DNA of 32,975 bases from assembly GCA_938002955.1 (NCBI GenBank), contig CALLAA010000247.1:1-32975 (forward strand), written 5' to 3'. This DNA comes from an uncultured Acidimicrobiales bacterium. Its GTDB lineage: Bacteria > Actinomycetota > Acidimicrobiia > Acidimicrobiales > SHLQ01. The position numbers were made by a program, and so were the translations under genes. Position 1 is the first letter of the stretch; each line of letters opens with the position of its first letter. This document shows positions 14,605 through 22,398 of the stretch, piece after piece. The notes below the pieces were generated by a model that was given only the letters and a program-made list of their open reading frames with translations, made no database searches and was not told where the DNA came from.

Positions 14605-17208
14605 ATGTTGAAACTCGCCCTACGAAACTTGTGGGCCGGCAAGATCCGGCTCCTGCTCACGACGTTGCTCATCGTCATCGGCGTCGGCTTTGTGTCGTCC
14701 TCGTTCATCCTTCGCGATGGTCTCAAGGATGTCTTTGGCAATCTCGCCGAAGAGGTTGTCGCCGGTATCGATGTCGGCATCTCTGCGTTCGACCCTGACC
14801 TCGACCCAATTACCGCAGCCGACATCGATGCGCTCGACGATGTCGACGGCATTGCCGAGGCCCGCCTGGAAATCACCGGTGAGGGTCAAGAGAATCGCAT
14901 TCAGCCAATCAAGCCGGATGGCACGACAATCACGCTTCAGGGCCCCCCGCAGCTGGCCTTTGGCTGGTCTGACGATTCGACGGTGCTCTCGATTCTGTCT
15001 GGCCGCGCCCCGGCGGCGGACACCGAATGGGTCATCGACCCGGACAGCCTCGCCGAGCACGGTTTCGTCGTTGGGGATACGTACGACTTCATAACCCCGG
15101 CGGGACGTCGGCAAGGAACGCTCGTCGGCACCTACACCTTCGAGGGATACGTCGAAGGACCGACCTATATGTCGATGACCAACGACACGCTCCGCGAGTA
15201 CTTGGTCTACGGCGACCGCTATGACGCGATTTCGATCGTCGCCGATGGAAGCGTCGAGATTCCCGAACTGATGACGTCCATCGACGCCGCGTTGAACACC
15301 AACGAAGGATTTCCTCGGGTACTCGTGCAGAACCAAGAGGAACTCATCGCCGATACGACCGCCGAGTTCAACCAGGCGCTCGACATCATCGGCGGCATCC
15401 TCCTCGGCTTCGCCATGCTCTCGCTGTTCGTCTCAGCACTGATCATCATCATCATCTTCGCGATCACGATTAGTCAGCGGACACGTGAGCTCGGGCTCAT
15501 GCGCGCAATCGGCGCCACACCGCGCCAGATTCTTCGCTCTGTCCTCGCTGAATCATTCGCTATGGGAGTCCTCGCGTCGGCACTCGGCCTCGTCGGGGGT
15601 GTCGTGATCGCGCTCGGCATCCGGGCGGTCCTAAACGCAGCCGGTCTCGGCATTCCCTCGTTTGGTATTGTGATCAAACCAGCGACTGTCGTCATCGCTC
15701 TTCTCGTCGGCGTAGGCGTCACCATGCTCGCTGCTGCGTTTCCGGCGTTCGTTGCATCGAGGGTCTCCCCAATTTCCGCAATCACCGGTTCGTCTGGAGA
15801 GCGAGAAAAGTCAATCGCTCGTTACGTGCTCGGCCTGATCATCACCGGTATCGGTACCGCCATCATGTCCTTTGGACTGTTTGGTGGATCGGACACTGTA
15901 ACCGGAGTTCTTGTACCGCTCGGAGGCGGTGCGGCGGTTACGTTCCTTGGAATCCTGTTTCTCAGCCCACTCGTCGCCGGGCCACTGAGCCGACTTCTCG
16001 GCGCACCGCTCGAAACGGTGTTCAACACGCCAGGCCGCTTGGCTAAGGACAACGCCGCCCGGAACCCAAGGCGTACTGGCACGATCGCCGCGATCATGAT
16101 GATCGGCCTCACCGCAGTGTCGATGACGTTTGTGTTGGGCGACTCGTTCACGGCCGAATTCGACCGGATTCTCAATACTTCGGTGCAAGCCGACTACCTG
16201 GTCACGAGCGACCAGGCCGATATCCCCGATGAGGTCGTCGAACTCATCTCCGAAGACGCTGCGTTCGGCAACGTAACGGCAGTGAAGTACTGGTCTGTAG
16301 ACCTTGCGAGCCAACCGGTTATCGCCGGCGAGACCGGCACCTTGCCCGAGGGGGCGATCACGGTGAATGGCGACCCGATCGGGTACGGGGCCGACCTTGC
16401 GGCGTTCGATTACCAGCAACTCGATGGGCTGTTCAACCTCTCGATCACCGATGGCGATCTGACGTCGATGTCGAACGAGACCACCGCCCTTCGCGATTCG
16501 ATCGCCGAAGACCTGGGACTCGGTGTAGGCGACACGCTGACCGCCTACCTACCCGATGGCGCAACCACCGACCTCGAGGTCGTCGCGATATTCGAGGAAG
16601 CCCAGGTCGCCAGTGGTGTGTTGGTCACCTTGGATCGATTCAACGACTTCTCGTCTCAGCGCACCACGGACTGGATCGCTGCGAAGCGCGGTGACGGCGT
16701 CAGCATCGCCGCCGCCGATGCGGCCTTCGACGAGATTGGATCGGCGTACCCGAACCTGTCGTTCCAATCATCGGCCGAGTTCCGCCAGGCCTTTGCCGAC
16801 CAGATCAGCTTCATCACGCGGATCATCACGATTCTGCTGACGTTAACGATCCTTGTGTCACTCGTCGGTGTTCTTGCAACCGTGGCGCTCAGCGTGTTCG
16901 AGCGGCTTCGAGAGATCGGTCTCCTTCGTGCTGTTGGCTCGACTCGTCGCCAGGTCTTCACGATGGTTCTCTGGGAGGGAGCGATCATCTGTGGTGTCGG
17001 CGCAATCCTCGGTGCGGTCCTCGGCATCGGACTTGGTTCGCTGATCATCAGTGCGATTCCGGGCGAGATCATCAGCCAGATTGCGATCCCGTGGATCTCT
17101 ATCCTCGGCATGGTCCTGATCTCGTCGTTCATGGGCCTTTTCGCGGCCTTGATCCCTGCGATCTGGGCATCATTCCGCAACGTGCTCGACGCCATCAGCG
17201 GCGGCTAA
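14605..17208 (+). CDS. FtsX-type ABC transporter permease, two FtsX domains
   Basis: This 867-residue permease has a MacB-like layout repeated twice. An N-terminal helix (about 10-35) is followed by an extracellular domain (about 36-255) and an FtsX core with three helices (about 260-395). Two middle helices come next (about 407-465), then a second N-terminal helix (about 490-510), a second extracellular domain (to about 730) and a second FtsX core (about 735-867). Each core has the coupling-helix text RTRELGLMRAIGATPRQI and RLREIGLLRAVGSTRRQV, which dock on the ATPase. It may move lipoproteins, lipids or peptides, or sense them. It starts 5 bases after the ATPase gene. The partial gene at 31294 is of the same family. 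Confidence 0.93.
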   Translation: MLKLALRNLWAGKIRLLLTTLLIVIGVGFVSSSFILRDGLKDVFGNLAEEVVAGIDVGISAFDPDLDPITAADIDALDDVDGIAEARLEITGEGQENRIQPIKPDGTTITLQGPPQLAFGWSDDSTVLSILSGRAPAADTEWVIDPDSLAEHGFVVGDTYDFITPAGRRQGTLVGTYTFEGYVEGPTYMSMTNDTLREYLVYGDRYDAISIVADGSVEIPELMTSIDAALNTNEGFPRVLVQNQEELIADTTAEFNQALDIIGGILLGFAMLSLFVSALIIIIIFAITISQRTRELGLMRAIGATPRQILRSVLAESFAMGVLASALGLVGGVVIALGIRAVLNAAGLGIPSFGIVIKPATVVIALLVGVGVTMLAAAFPAFVASRVSPISAITGSSGEREKSIARYVLGLIITGIGTAIMSFGLFGGSDTVTGVLVPLGGGAAVTFLGILFLSPLVAGPLSRLLGAPLETVFNTPGRLAKDNAARNPRRTGTIAAIMMIGLTAVSMTFVLGDSFTAEFDRILNTSVQADYLVTSDQADIPDEVVELISEDAAFGNVTAVKYWSVDLASQPVIAGETGTLPEGAITVNGDPIGYGADLAAFDYQQLDGLFNLSITDGDLTSMSNETTALRDSIAEDLGLGVGDTLTAYLPDGATTDLEVVAIFEEAQVASGVLVTLDRFNDFSSQRTTDWIAAKRGDGVSIAAADAAFDEIGSAYPNLSFQSSAEFRQAFADQISFITRIITILLTLTILVSLVGVLATVALSVFERLREIGLLRAVGSTRRQVFTMVLWEGAIICGVGAILGAVLGIGLGSLIISAIPGEIISQIAIPWISILGMVLISSFMGLFAALIPAIWASFRNVLDAISGG

Positions 17209-17259
17209 ACAAGCCTTCTGCCTCTTACATCTTTCGCCGGTTCTGCCGACGATAGGTAC

Positions 17260-18540
17260 GTGGGAAGTGGAACATCGACAGTTGTACCGGCAAATCGACT
17301 CGGCCAACTCCTCGCCGAAGCGCGGCTACGTGAAGGGGCCGACCTTGAAGCGTTCGCGGCTCGCGGGGATTTCACCGTGGGCGAACTCAGCGACTTCGAG
17401 GCTGGGCATCGAGTTCTTAACGATTCGATCGTCTCGCAGATCACGAGCCTGTACGCACTCGACTGTGGTCCGATCATCCCCCAACGTGCCGAACTCACCA
17501 TCGATCTAAACGACAACGTCCTCTCGGCCGCCGGGCACGCGTTGCCACTCTCGTCAGCCGAGCACGATCACGTCCTCGAGCGCTACCTGTCACTCGTGTA
17601 CGTGTTGCGCGACAACCAACCGGGCACCACGGTCCCGCTTCGAGATCAAGACCTGTCCATACTGGCCGCATCGCTCGCCGAGCGAGAGGAACTTATTGCC
17701 GAACAGCTGCTGTCGGCCATGGAGCAAGACCGCCAGTCGGTCAACGGACTCGTCCGCTGGTTCCGCAACAGGCTCTGGGTTCCGGGAGCTGGCGCCCTCG
17801 TCGGCGCGGTGTCGATCGGGACGCTCGTTATGGTTTCCGCCGACACCGGGTCCACGACCGAAACGGCGAGCTCTACGCCCGAACCCAATCCAGAGCCAGG
17901 GTCGGGAGTACAACCACGGAGCGCGCTCATCTTGCCGGGAAGCAGCATCGTGGCAAGCTCGGAGACGTCTACCACCGTCGAGTTCGCCGACGGAGCCGCG
18001 GTCGCAGCCTCAGCAGAGGACGCGATACCTCCGACCTCGATCGACCAAGATGCTCCTGCACAAACAGCGACCTCGGTCGCGGCGGTAGACATCACGCCGC
18101 AATCGATGGGAGCCGCAGCTGAGGCCCTGCTTCCGTTCGATTGGCAAGCGGCGCTACCGGGCTGGAAGATCACCTACAGCGGCCCGGATTCTGGCTTCCG
18201 CGGACTTACGTTCCCGTACGACAAACACATCGAGATGTTCGTGCGGCCGGGCGACACACCGCAGTCCCTCGCTGGCATCTTGGCCCACGAGCTCGGTCAT
18301 GCAATCGATGTAACCCACTTCGACGACGACGATCGAAACGACTGGCGCGATGCTCGCGGTATCGAAGACACCCAATGGTGGCCAGACGCGTACGCGAGCG
18401 ACTTTCAGACCGGCGCTGGAGACTTCGCAGAAGCCTTTGCGTACTGGGCTGTGCAGGATCCGTCATCTTCGCAGATCGCCGGAACTCCGACGGCTGACCA
18501 GTTGGCCGTTGTCGAGAAGTTGGTCGACGGAATCCTCTGA
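17260..18540 (+). CDS. XRE-like / transmembrane / HExxH metallopeptidase-like fusion
   Basis: This 426-residue protein has an unusual layout. Residues about 12-75 look like a degenerate XRE helix-turn-helix (LGQLLAEARLREGADLEAFA, then VGELSDFEAGHRVLN). A helical linker (about 95-165) leads to one membrane span (about 174-193). A Ser/Thr/Pro-rich external linker (about 195-285) precedes a C-terminal domain with a zinc motif HELGH (343-347). A possible third ligand is Glu391 in GDFAEAFAYW, the pattern of gluzincins such as the lethal-factor-like peptidases. The order cytoplasmic HTH, span, external domain is like RodZ, but the peptidase is not. The GTG start at 17260 has only a weak AGG upstream. 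It follows the ABC permease by 51 bases. Function is unknown; substrate and DNA binding are open. Confidence 0.8.
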   Translation: MGSGTSTVVPANRLGQLLAEARLREGADLEAFAARGDFTVGELSDFEAGHRVLNDSIVSQITSLYALDCGPIIPQRAELTIDLNDNVLSAAGHALPLSSAEHDHVLERYLSLVYVLRDNQPGTTVPLRDQDLSILAASLAEREELIAEQLLSAMEQDRQSVNGLVRWFRNRLWVPGAGALVGAVSIGTLVMVSADTGSTTETASSTPEPNPEPGSGVQPRSALILPGSSIVASSETSTTVEFADGAAVAASAEDAIPPTSIDQDAPAQTATSVAAVDITPQSMGAAAEALLPFDWQAALPGWKITYSGPDSGFRGLTFPYDKHIEMFVRPGDTPQSLAGILAHELGHAIDVTHFDDDDRNDWRDARGIEDTQWWPDAYASDFQTGAGDFAEAFAYWAVQDPSSSQIAGTPTADQLAVVEKLVDGIL

Positions 18541-18635
18541 TTCCACCCGACGATCACACCTTCCCAACCTTGTGACGTACGCCACAGTAACTTGTCGCGA
18601 CTTTTGACGCGACCCGGCCGTCATATGTGTGTCTG
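18541..18635. promoter_or_regulatory. regulatory leader upstream of the 6C RNA
   Basis: This is the first part of the one stretch over 300 bases without a protein gene (18541-18889). TGTGA-N6-CCACA at 18571-18586 matches the CRP-type site TGTGA-N6-TCACA at nine of ten positions. GTCGCG-N8-CGCGAC at 18594-18613 is a perfect inverted repeat. A -35-like TTGACG lies at 18604-18609, but no well-spaced -10 is clear (CATATG at 18622 is too close). It plausibly drives the RNA at 18636-18800; the assignment is tentative. Confidence 0.4.
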
Positions 18636-18668
18636 ACACCGGGCCGGTACCCGCCACCAGCCCGGTGT
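18636..18668 (+). ncRNA. 5' flanking hairpin of the 6C RNA region
   Basis: ACACCGGGC (18636-18644) pairs perfectly with GCCCGGTGT (18660-18668). The inner part, GGTACCCGCCACC, has GGT/ACC closing a C-rich loop. The same inner sequence recurs in the hairpin at 18755-18790 on a different stem. It may be part of the 6C transcript. Confidence 0.55.
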
Positions 18669-18683
18669 TGGATTACATCCGCT

Positions 18684-18747
18684 GAACCAATGTCCCCCCG
18701 TTGGTTCGACGCAGGACCCGCCCGATGTCCCCCCTTAGGGCCGGTCC
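18684..18747 (+). ncRNA. 6C: 6C RNA
   Basis: Two neighbouring hairpins each expose exactly six consecutive C in the loop, the defining mark of the actinobacterial 6C RNA (Rfam family 6C). Hairpin one is GAACCAA (18684-18690), loop TGTCCCCCCG, TTGGTTC (18701-18707), a perfect 7-base stem. Hairpin two is GGACCCGCCC (18714-18723), a 14-base loop with the same ATGTCCCCCC, and GGGCCGGTCC (18738-18747), nine pairs with one C-C mismatch. The stems differ in sequence while the loop is kept, which argues for selection on structure. In Mycobacterium tuberculosis the C-rich loops of 6C pair with mRNAs near G-rich ribosome sites. The full transcript probably spans more of 18630-18800. Confidence 0.85.
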
Positions 18748-18754
18748 GAGCACT

Positions 18755-18800
18755 CGACCTGAGCTGGTATCCCGCCACCGGCTCAGGTCGGGCCATTTTT
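18755..18800 (+). terminator. 3' hairpin and T-run after the 6C RNA
   Basis: CGACCTGAGC (18755-18764) pairs perfectly with GCTCAGGTCG (18781-18790), ten pairs, and a run of five T follows at 18796-18800 after a 5-base gap. The inner sequence GGTATCCCGCCACC repeats that of the hairpin at 18636-18668. It could end the 6C transcript, though the gap before the T-run is longer than usual. Confidence 0.5.
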
Positions 18801-18874
18801 GGCCGCACGTCCGTTCCCGACCCAACGGCCCCGAACCTCGAGGATCACGAGCCCAACGAATCCTCCGCCTGACG

Positions 18875-18880
18875 TAGAAT
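18875..18880 (+). promoter_or_regulatory. -10 box TAGAAT for the gene at 18890
   Basis: TAGAAT lies 9 bases before the ATG at 18890 with no Shine-Dalgarno between, so the mRNA leader would be only two or three bases. Confidence 0.5.
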
Positions 18881-18889
18881 CGAGTTCCC

Positions 18890-19660
18890 ATGAGCAAAGC
18901 AGCTGTCGCCCTGACGACCATCGCGTCGATCGTCCTGCTCTCATTCATCTTCGTCATCGCCTTCGTGTCCTTTGGATGGCTCGACATCAACTGGCCCTGG
19001 GAAGACATTGTCGAAGAGGAATCGGCGGTGTCGGTCGATATCGAACAGGGTCCAGCGAGGATCGTCGAGATCACGCCGATCGCACTCGACTGTCGAGCCC
19101 GCATCGAAGCCGAAGTTCCCGTGGTCGGGACACAACGGACGACCGTGGCAGGAGCAACCGTGAGCACGGACACCATCCGCATGCGGGCGATCGGCGATGT
19201 CGACACCTGCGTAGATGCCAACGGCGTCGAAATCGTCGAACGAGCTGACGGCACGTTCGGCGTCATCATCGATGCTGATGCCATCGAATTCGTCCGACCC
19301 AGAGTCGACGCAGTCGCCACGATGGATTCCGTCACCACCGACCGCGGCATTGTTAACCAAGTCGTCGAAGCATTGCCGTGGACCGATGAGAACGACGAAC
19401 TGACCCCTGCGGCATTCGCCTTTGCTCAGACGGTGATCGGCGGTAGCTCCTGCATGGAGGCTGCCTACGACCAGACATCGATTGCACTCGAACAGGCGTA
19501 TCGAGATCAAATGGTCGAGCAAGGCGCCGACCCCAACGACGTCGACGTCATCATCTCGGGGATCCCAGATTTCCAGCAAAACGACTCGGGCTTGACGCTG
19601 CTTGGCGACTTCGAATTCACCGAAGACGCAGGCACGTCCTGCGTGGTCGCTGCGCCGTAG
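18890..19660 (+). CDS. membrane-anchored protein of unknown function
   Basis: I do not recognise this 256-residue protein with confidence. A strong N-terminal hydrophobic segment (about 5-29) anchors it, followed by WPWEDIVEEE and an external domain of alternating strands (about 47-150, rich in Val, Ile, Thr and Asp). A helical C-terminal part follows (about 180-225, with IALEQAYRDQMVEQ). Four Cys (in LDCRAR, DTCVD, SSCMEA and TSCVV) could form two disulfides. The shape resembles DUF4230-type anchored proteins, but I cannot confirm this. It follows the 6C RNA and precedes mshC by 37 bases; mshC appears to have its own promoter. Confidence 0.8.
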   Translation: MSKAAVALTTIASIVLLSFIFVIAFVSFGWLDINWPWEDIVEEESAVSVDIEQGPARIVEITPIALDCRARIEAEVPVVGTQRTTVAGATVSTDTIRMRAIGDVDTCVDANGVEIVERADGTFGVIIDADAIEFVRPRVDAVATMDSVTTDRGIVNQVVEALPWTDENDELTPAAFAFAQTVIGGSSCMEAAYDQTSIALEQAYRDQMVEQGADPNDVDVIISGIPDFQQNDSGLTLLGDFEFTEDAGTSCVVAAP

Positions 19661-19685
19661 CAACCGGGCCACGACCTGACACCGG

Positions 19686-19691
19686 TACCCT
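19686..19691 (+). promoter_or_regulatory. -10 box TACCCT, leaderless start of mshC
   Basis: TACCCT is followed by TTTGGG and then the GTG at 19698, a 6-base spacing. No proper Shine-Dalgarno is present at normal spacing, so mshC-cysS may be read from a leaderless mRNA. Confidence 0.45.
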
Positions 19692-19697
19692 TTTGGG

Positions 19698-20870
19698 GTG
19701 CTGCATATCTTCGATACGTCCCAATCGATGGTCGTGCCTTTTGAGCCAGGCCCCATCGTCCGCATGTACATCTGCGGAATCACACCATATGACTCCACAC
19801 ATCTCGGTCATGCGAACACGTACCTGACATACGATCTGCTGATTCGCCGCCTCGAAGATCTTGGGCACGAGGTGCAGATGGTCCGCAACGTCACCGACGT
19901 CGACGATTCGATCCTGCCGAAGGCGCGCGAGCTCGGCATCGACTTCCTGGAGCTTGCCGCGACCGAAATGAAGCGGTTCCACGGAGACATGAAAGCGCTC
20001 AACACCCGGCCGCCGCACGCCGAACCACGCGCCACCGAGTCCATTGCGCCGATCATCGATCTCGTGCAGCGCCTCAGCGATGCCGGCCACACCTACACCG
20101 TCGATGGGATCACCTATTTCGACGTTGCGACCGCACCGAAGTTCGGCCGATTGTCCGGGTACGCCGAAGACACGATGCTCGCTCTCGCCGCCGAGCGCGG
20201 TGGCACACCCACCGATCTTCGACAACGCAACCCGCTCGACTTCATCTTGTGGCAACCGTCCGCCGACGACGAGCCACGCTGGGACTCGCCGTTTGGCCCC
20301 GGTCGACCGGGCTGGCACATCGAGTGCAGCGCAATGAGCTGGGCCGAGTTTGGAGAGACGCTCGATCTCCATGGCGGCGGAAGCGATCTGATCTTTCCGC
20401 ACCACGAGTGCGAGCGGGTGCAAAGTGAGCTCGGTTACGGCCAGACGTTCGCCACACACTGGATGCACGCGGGCATGGTCGCCTATCAAGGAACCAAAAT
20501 GTCGAAGTCGCTCGGCAACCTTGTCTTTGTCAGCGAACTGGTGAAGTCCCACGCTCCCCAAGCGGTCCGGCTGGCGCTGATGGGCCACCACTACCGCGAT
20601 GACTGGGAATGGTTCGATGGCGACATCGAAGACGGCCAGGAACGCTATGAACGCATTGTTGCCGCTGTGGCCGCAGGCGTTGGGCCCGACCCCGCAATGA
20701 CGTTGAGGAACGTGCGGGCTGCCCTCGATGACGACCTCGACGCGCCACGAGCACGCGACGCAATCGACGCATTTGCGAAGGCTATTCTGGCCGGAACGGG
20801 AAGTGACGTACACGCCGGCGCTGGCTTGCGCGAAGCCGCGGAGCTTGTTGGTGTGCAGGTGGAATCATGA
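19698..20870 (+). CDS. mshC: L-cysteine:glucosaminyl-inositol ligase (mycothiol synthesis)
   Basis: This is a 390-residue MshC, the ATP-dependent enzyme that joins cysteine to GlcN-Ins in mycothiol synthesis. It looks like a class I cysteinyl-tRNA synthetase cut back at its C-terminus. The family-specific block is CGITPYDSTHLGHA (26-39, holding the HIGH-type HLGH), where true CysRS has CGPTVY. It keeps the KMSKS loop (267-271) as GTKMSKSLGN. The zinc ligands are Cys26, the Cys of WHIECSAMS, and His and Glu in FPHHECE. The GTG start has a -10 box 6 bases upstream. Its stop overlaps the cysS start (ATGA). The gene marks the host as an actinobacterium, since mycothiol is essentially confined to them. 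Confidence 0.93.
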   Translation: MLHIFDTSQSMVVPFEPGPIVRMYICGITPYDSTHLGHANTYLTYDLLIRRLEDLGHEVQMVRNVTDVDDSILPKARELGIDFLELAATEMKRFHGDMKALNTRPPHAEPRATESIAPIIDLVQRLSDAGHTYTVDGITYFDVATAPKFGRLSGYAEDTMLALAAERGGTPTDLRQRNPLDFILWQPSADDEPRWDSPFGPGRPGWHIECSAMSWAEFGETLDLHGGGSDLIFPHHECERVQSELGYGQTFATHWMHAGMVAYQGTKMSKSLGNLVFVSELVKSHAPQAVRLALMGHHYRDDWEWFDGDIEDGQERYERIVAAVAAGVGPDPAMTLRNVRAALDDDLDAPRARDAIDAFAKAILAGTGSDVHAGAGLREAAELVGVQVES

Positions 20871-22243
20871 AGCTCTACGACACCCTGCAGGGAGAGATCG
20901 TCGAATTCGTCCCTCGCAACGACGGCGAAGTGTCGCTCTACGCGTGCGGACCCACAGTCTACAGCCACCCGCACCTCGGTCATGCCAGACAGGCAATGAC
21001 CTACGACATCGTGCGCCGGTACTTCGAATGGTCGGGCTACCGCGTGCACCATGTCGCGAACGTCACCGACATCGACGACAACATCATTAACCGAGCACTC
21101 GCCGAAGACACGACCGAACCCGAGATCGCCAAGTATTGGGAAGCGGTGTACATCGAGGCCATGGACTCGCTCAACATCCTCCCGCCGCACGACCGCCCAC
21201 ACGCGACCGAGTTTGTTGAGGAGATGGTGGACTTCATCGAGGTCCTGATGAACAACGGGTCGGCGTACGCGACCGACTCGGGTGTGTATCTCCGCGTGCG
21301 CTCGGTCGAGGGATACGGCGACCTCGTCCATCGGACCCCCGACGAGATTGCCGAGCACGGCCTGAACCGTGTCGAGGTTGACGAAACCAAGGAAGATCCG
21401 CTCGACTTCGCCCTCTGGAAAGCAGCCAAGCCGGGGGAACCGACGTGGGACTCACCCTGGGGGCCAGGTCGTCCCGGCTGGCACATCGAATGTGTTGCCA
21501 TGAGCCTCGGCATTCTCGGCGACGGCTTCGATATTCACGGCGGCGGCAACGACTTGGTGTTCCCCCACCACACTAACGAACGTGCTGAAGCAATCGCAGC
21601 AAACCGCACGTTCTCGAAGTACTGGATTCACAACGCGATGTTGAACATCGGCGGCGAGAAGATGTCGAAGTCGCTCAACAACTTCAATACCATCGCCGAT
21701 GTCCTCGCCGAAGACCCGGCAAATGCCCGCGCACTCCGACTGATCATGCTCCAAACGCATTACCGCAAGGACATCGAGATCAATGACGCAGTGATGGCCC
21801 AGGCCAGAGATGGCATCAAGCGTCTCGATGCAATGGTTCGCAAGGCAACGGGTGTCGGCATCGACCTGTCGTCGACCGAACGTGACGCCGAAGCCATCGA
21901 CCGGTTCCGCTCTGCCATGGACCACGACTTTGGTACCCCCGACGCCATGGCGACCGTGTTCGAACTCGTCCGAGATGCCAATGGTGCAATCGACGCTGGT
22001 AAGTCCGCGGCGACTCCGCTGGCGCTCACGGCAATCGAGCTTGCGAACGTCTTTGGCCTCGAGGTCGGGGTCGCCGATGTTGCGAGCGAGGGTGATAGCG
22101 ACATCGAGGCCATGGTGGCTGCGAGGGTCGATGCGAAGGCCAATAAGGACTTCGCCGAGGCGGACCGGATCCGCGATGAATTGCGCGAAATGGGCATCAC
22201 GGTCGAGGACACCGCGACCGGCCCAATCTGGCATCGGAGCTGA
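20867..22243 (+). CDS. cysS: cysteinyl-tRNA synthetase
   Basis: This is a full-length 458-residue class I enzyme that charges tRNA-Cys. CGPTVYSHPHLGHARQ (27-42) holds the zinc Cys27 and the HIGH-type HLGH. KMSKS is at 265-269 and WHIECVAMS and FPHHTNE carry the other zinc ligands. The C-terminal helical anticodon-binding part is present and ends in the DFAEADRIRDEL motif of the family. The ATG overlaps the mshC stop by four bases, so the two cysteine-activating enzymes are translationally coupled. KMSKS lies at almost the same residue number in both proteins (265 and 267), which fits common descent. Confidence 0.97.
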   Translation: MKLYDTLQGEIVEFVPRNDGEVSLYACGPTVYSHPHLGHARQAMTYDIVRRYFEWSGYRVHHVANVTDIDDNIINRALAEDTTEPEIAKYWEAVYIEAMDSLNILPPHDRPHATEFVEEMVDFIEVLMNNGSAYATDSGVYLRVRSVEGYGDLVHRTPDEIAEHGLNRVEVDETKEDPLDFALWKAAKPGEPTWDSPWGPGRPGWHIECVAMSLGILGDGFDIHGGGNDLVFPHHTNERAEAIAANRTFSKYWIHNAMLNIGGEKMSKSLNNFNTIADVLAEDPANARALRLIMLQTHYRKDIEINDAVMAQARDGIKRLDAMVRKATGVGIDLSSTERDAEAIDRFRSAMDHDFGTPDAMATVFELVRDANGAIDAGKSAATPLALTAIELANVFGLEVGVADVASEGDSDIEAMVAARVDAKANKDFAEADRIRDELREMGITVEDTATGPIWHRS

Positions 22244-22262
22244 CACCAAAGCCAAGAGAATG

Positions 22263-22299
22263 TAACAATCTTGTTATCGTAATGTTTCGGCAATGTTAA
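22263..22299 (+). promoter_or_regulatory. promoter and palindrome upstream of the TetR-like gene
   Basis: TAACAA-TC-TTGTTA (22263-22276) is a perfect 14-base dyad. Its right arm doubles as a -35 (TTGTTA, 22271-22276), followed by 17 bases and TGTTAA (22294-22299) as -10. This stretch is notably AT-richer than the surroundings. Confidence 0.5.
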
Positions 22300-22343
22300 C
22301 CAACGTCCCAAACCGAACACGTAGCTCGAGTTCTCCAGTAATC

Positions 22344-22359
22344 GTTACCGAACGGTAAC
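22344..22359. promoter_or_regulatory. operator-like palindrome GTTACCG-AA-CGGTAAC
   Basis: A perfect 7-base inverted repeat with a 2-base centre ends 39 bases before the ATG of the TetR-like regulator. It lies within the predicted leader, the expected place for an autoregulatory operator. Confidence 0.5.
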
Positions 22360-22398
22360 CCCTGTTCTGGGGCGGGATTCGAACGAAAGCAGTACACG

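Noticed and set aside
18627-18872. Plus-strand small reading frame across the 6C region
   Set aside because: It crosses four hairpins of a structured RNA and its product is Pro/Arg-rich without motif.
18634-19691. Shared CTGACACCGG near GGTACC at 18634 and 19677, as a dispersed repeat with the 5555-5615 element
   Set aside because: The shared text is about ten bases, the flanks differ, and the two places have other explanations (6C-region hairpin and a mshC -10 box).
19617-20813. Long minus-strand reading frame opposite mshC
   Set aside because: Antisense to a gene with the full MshC motif set; no motif in its own product.
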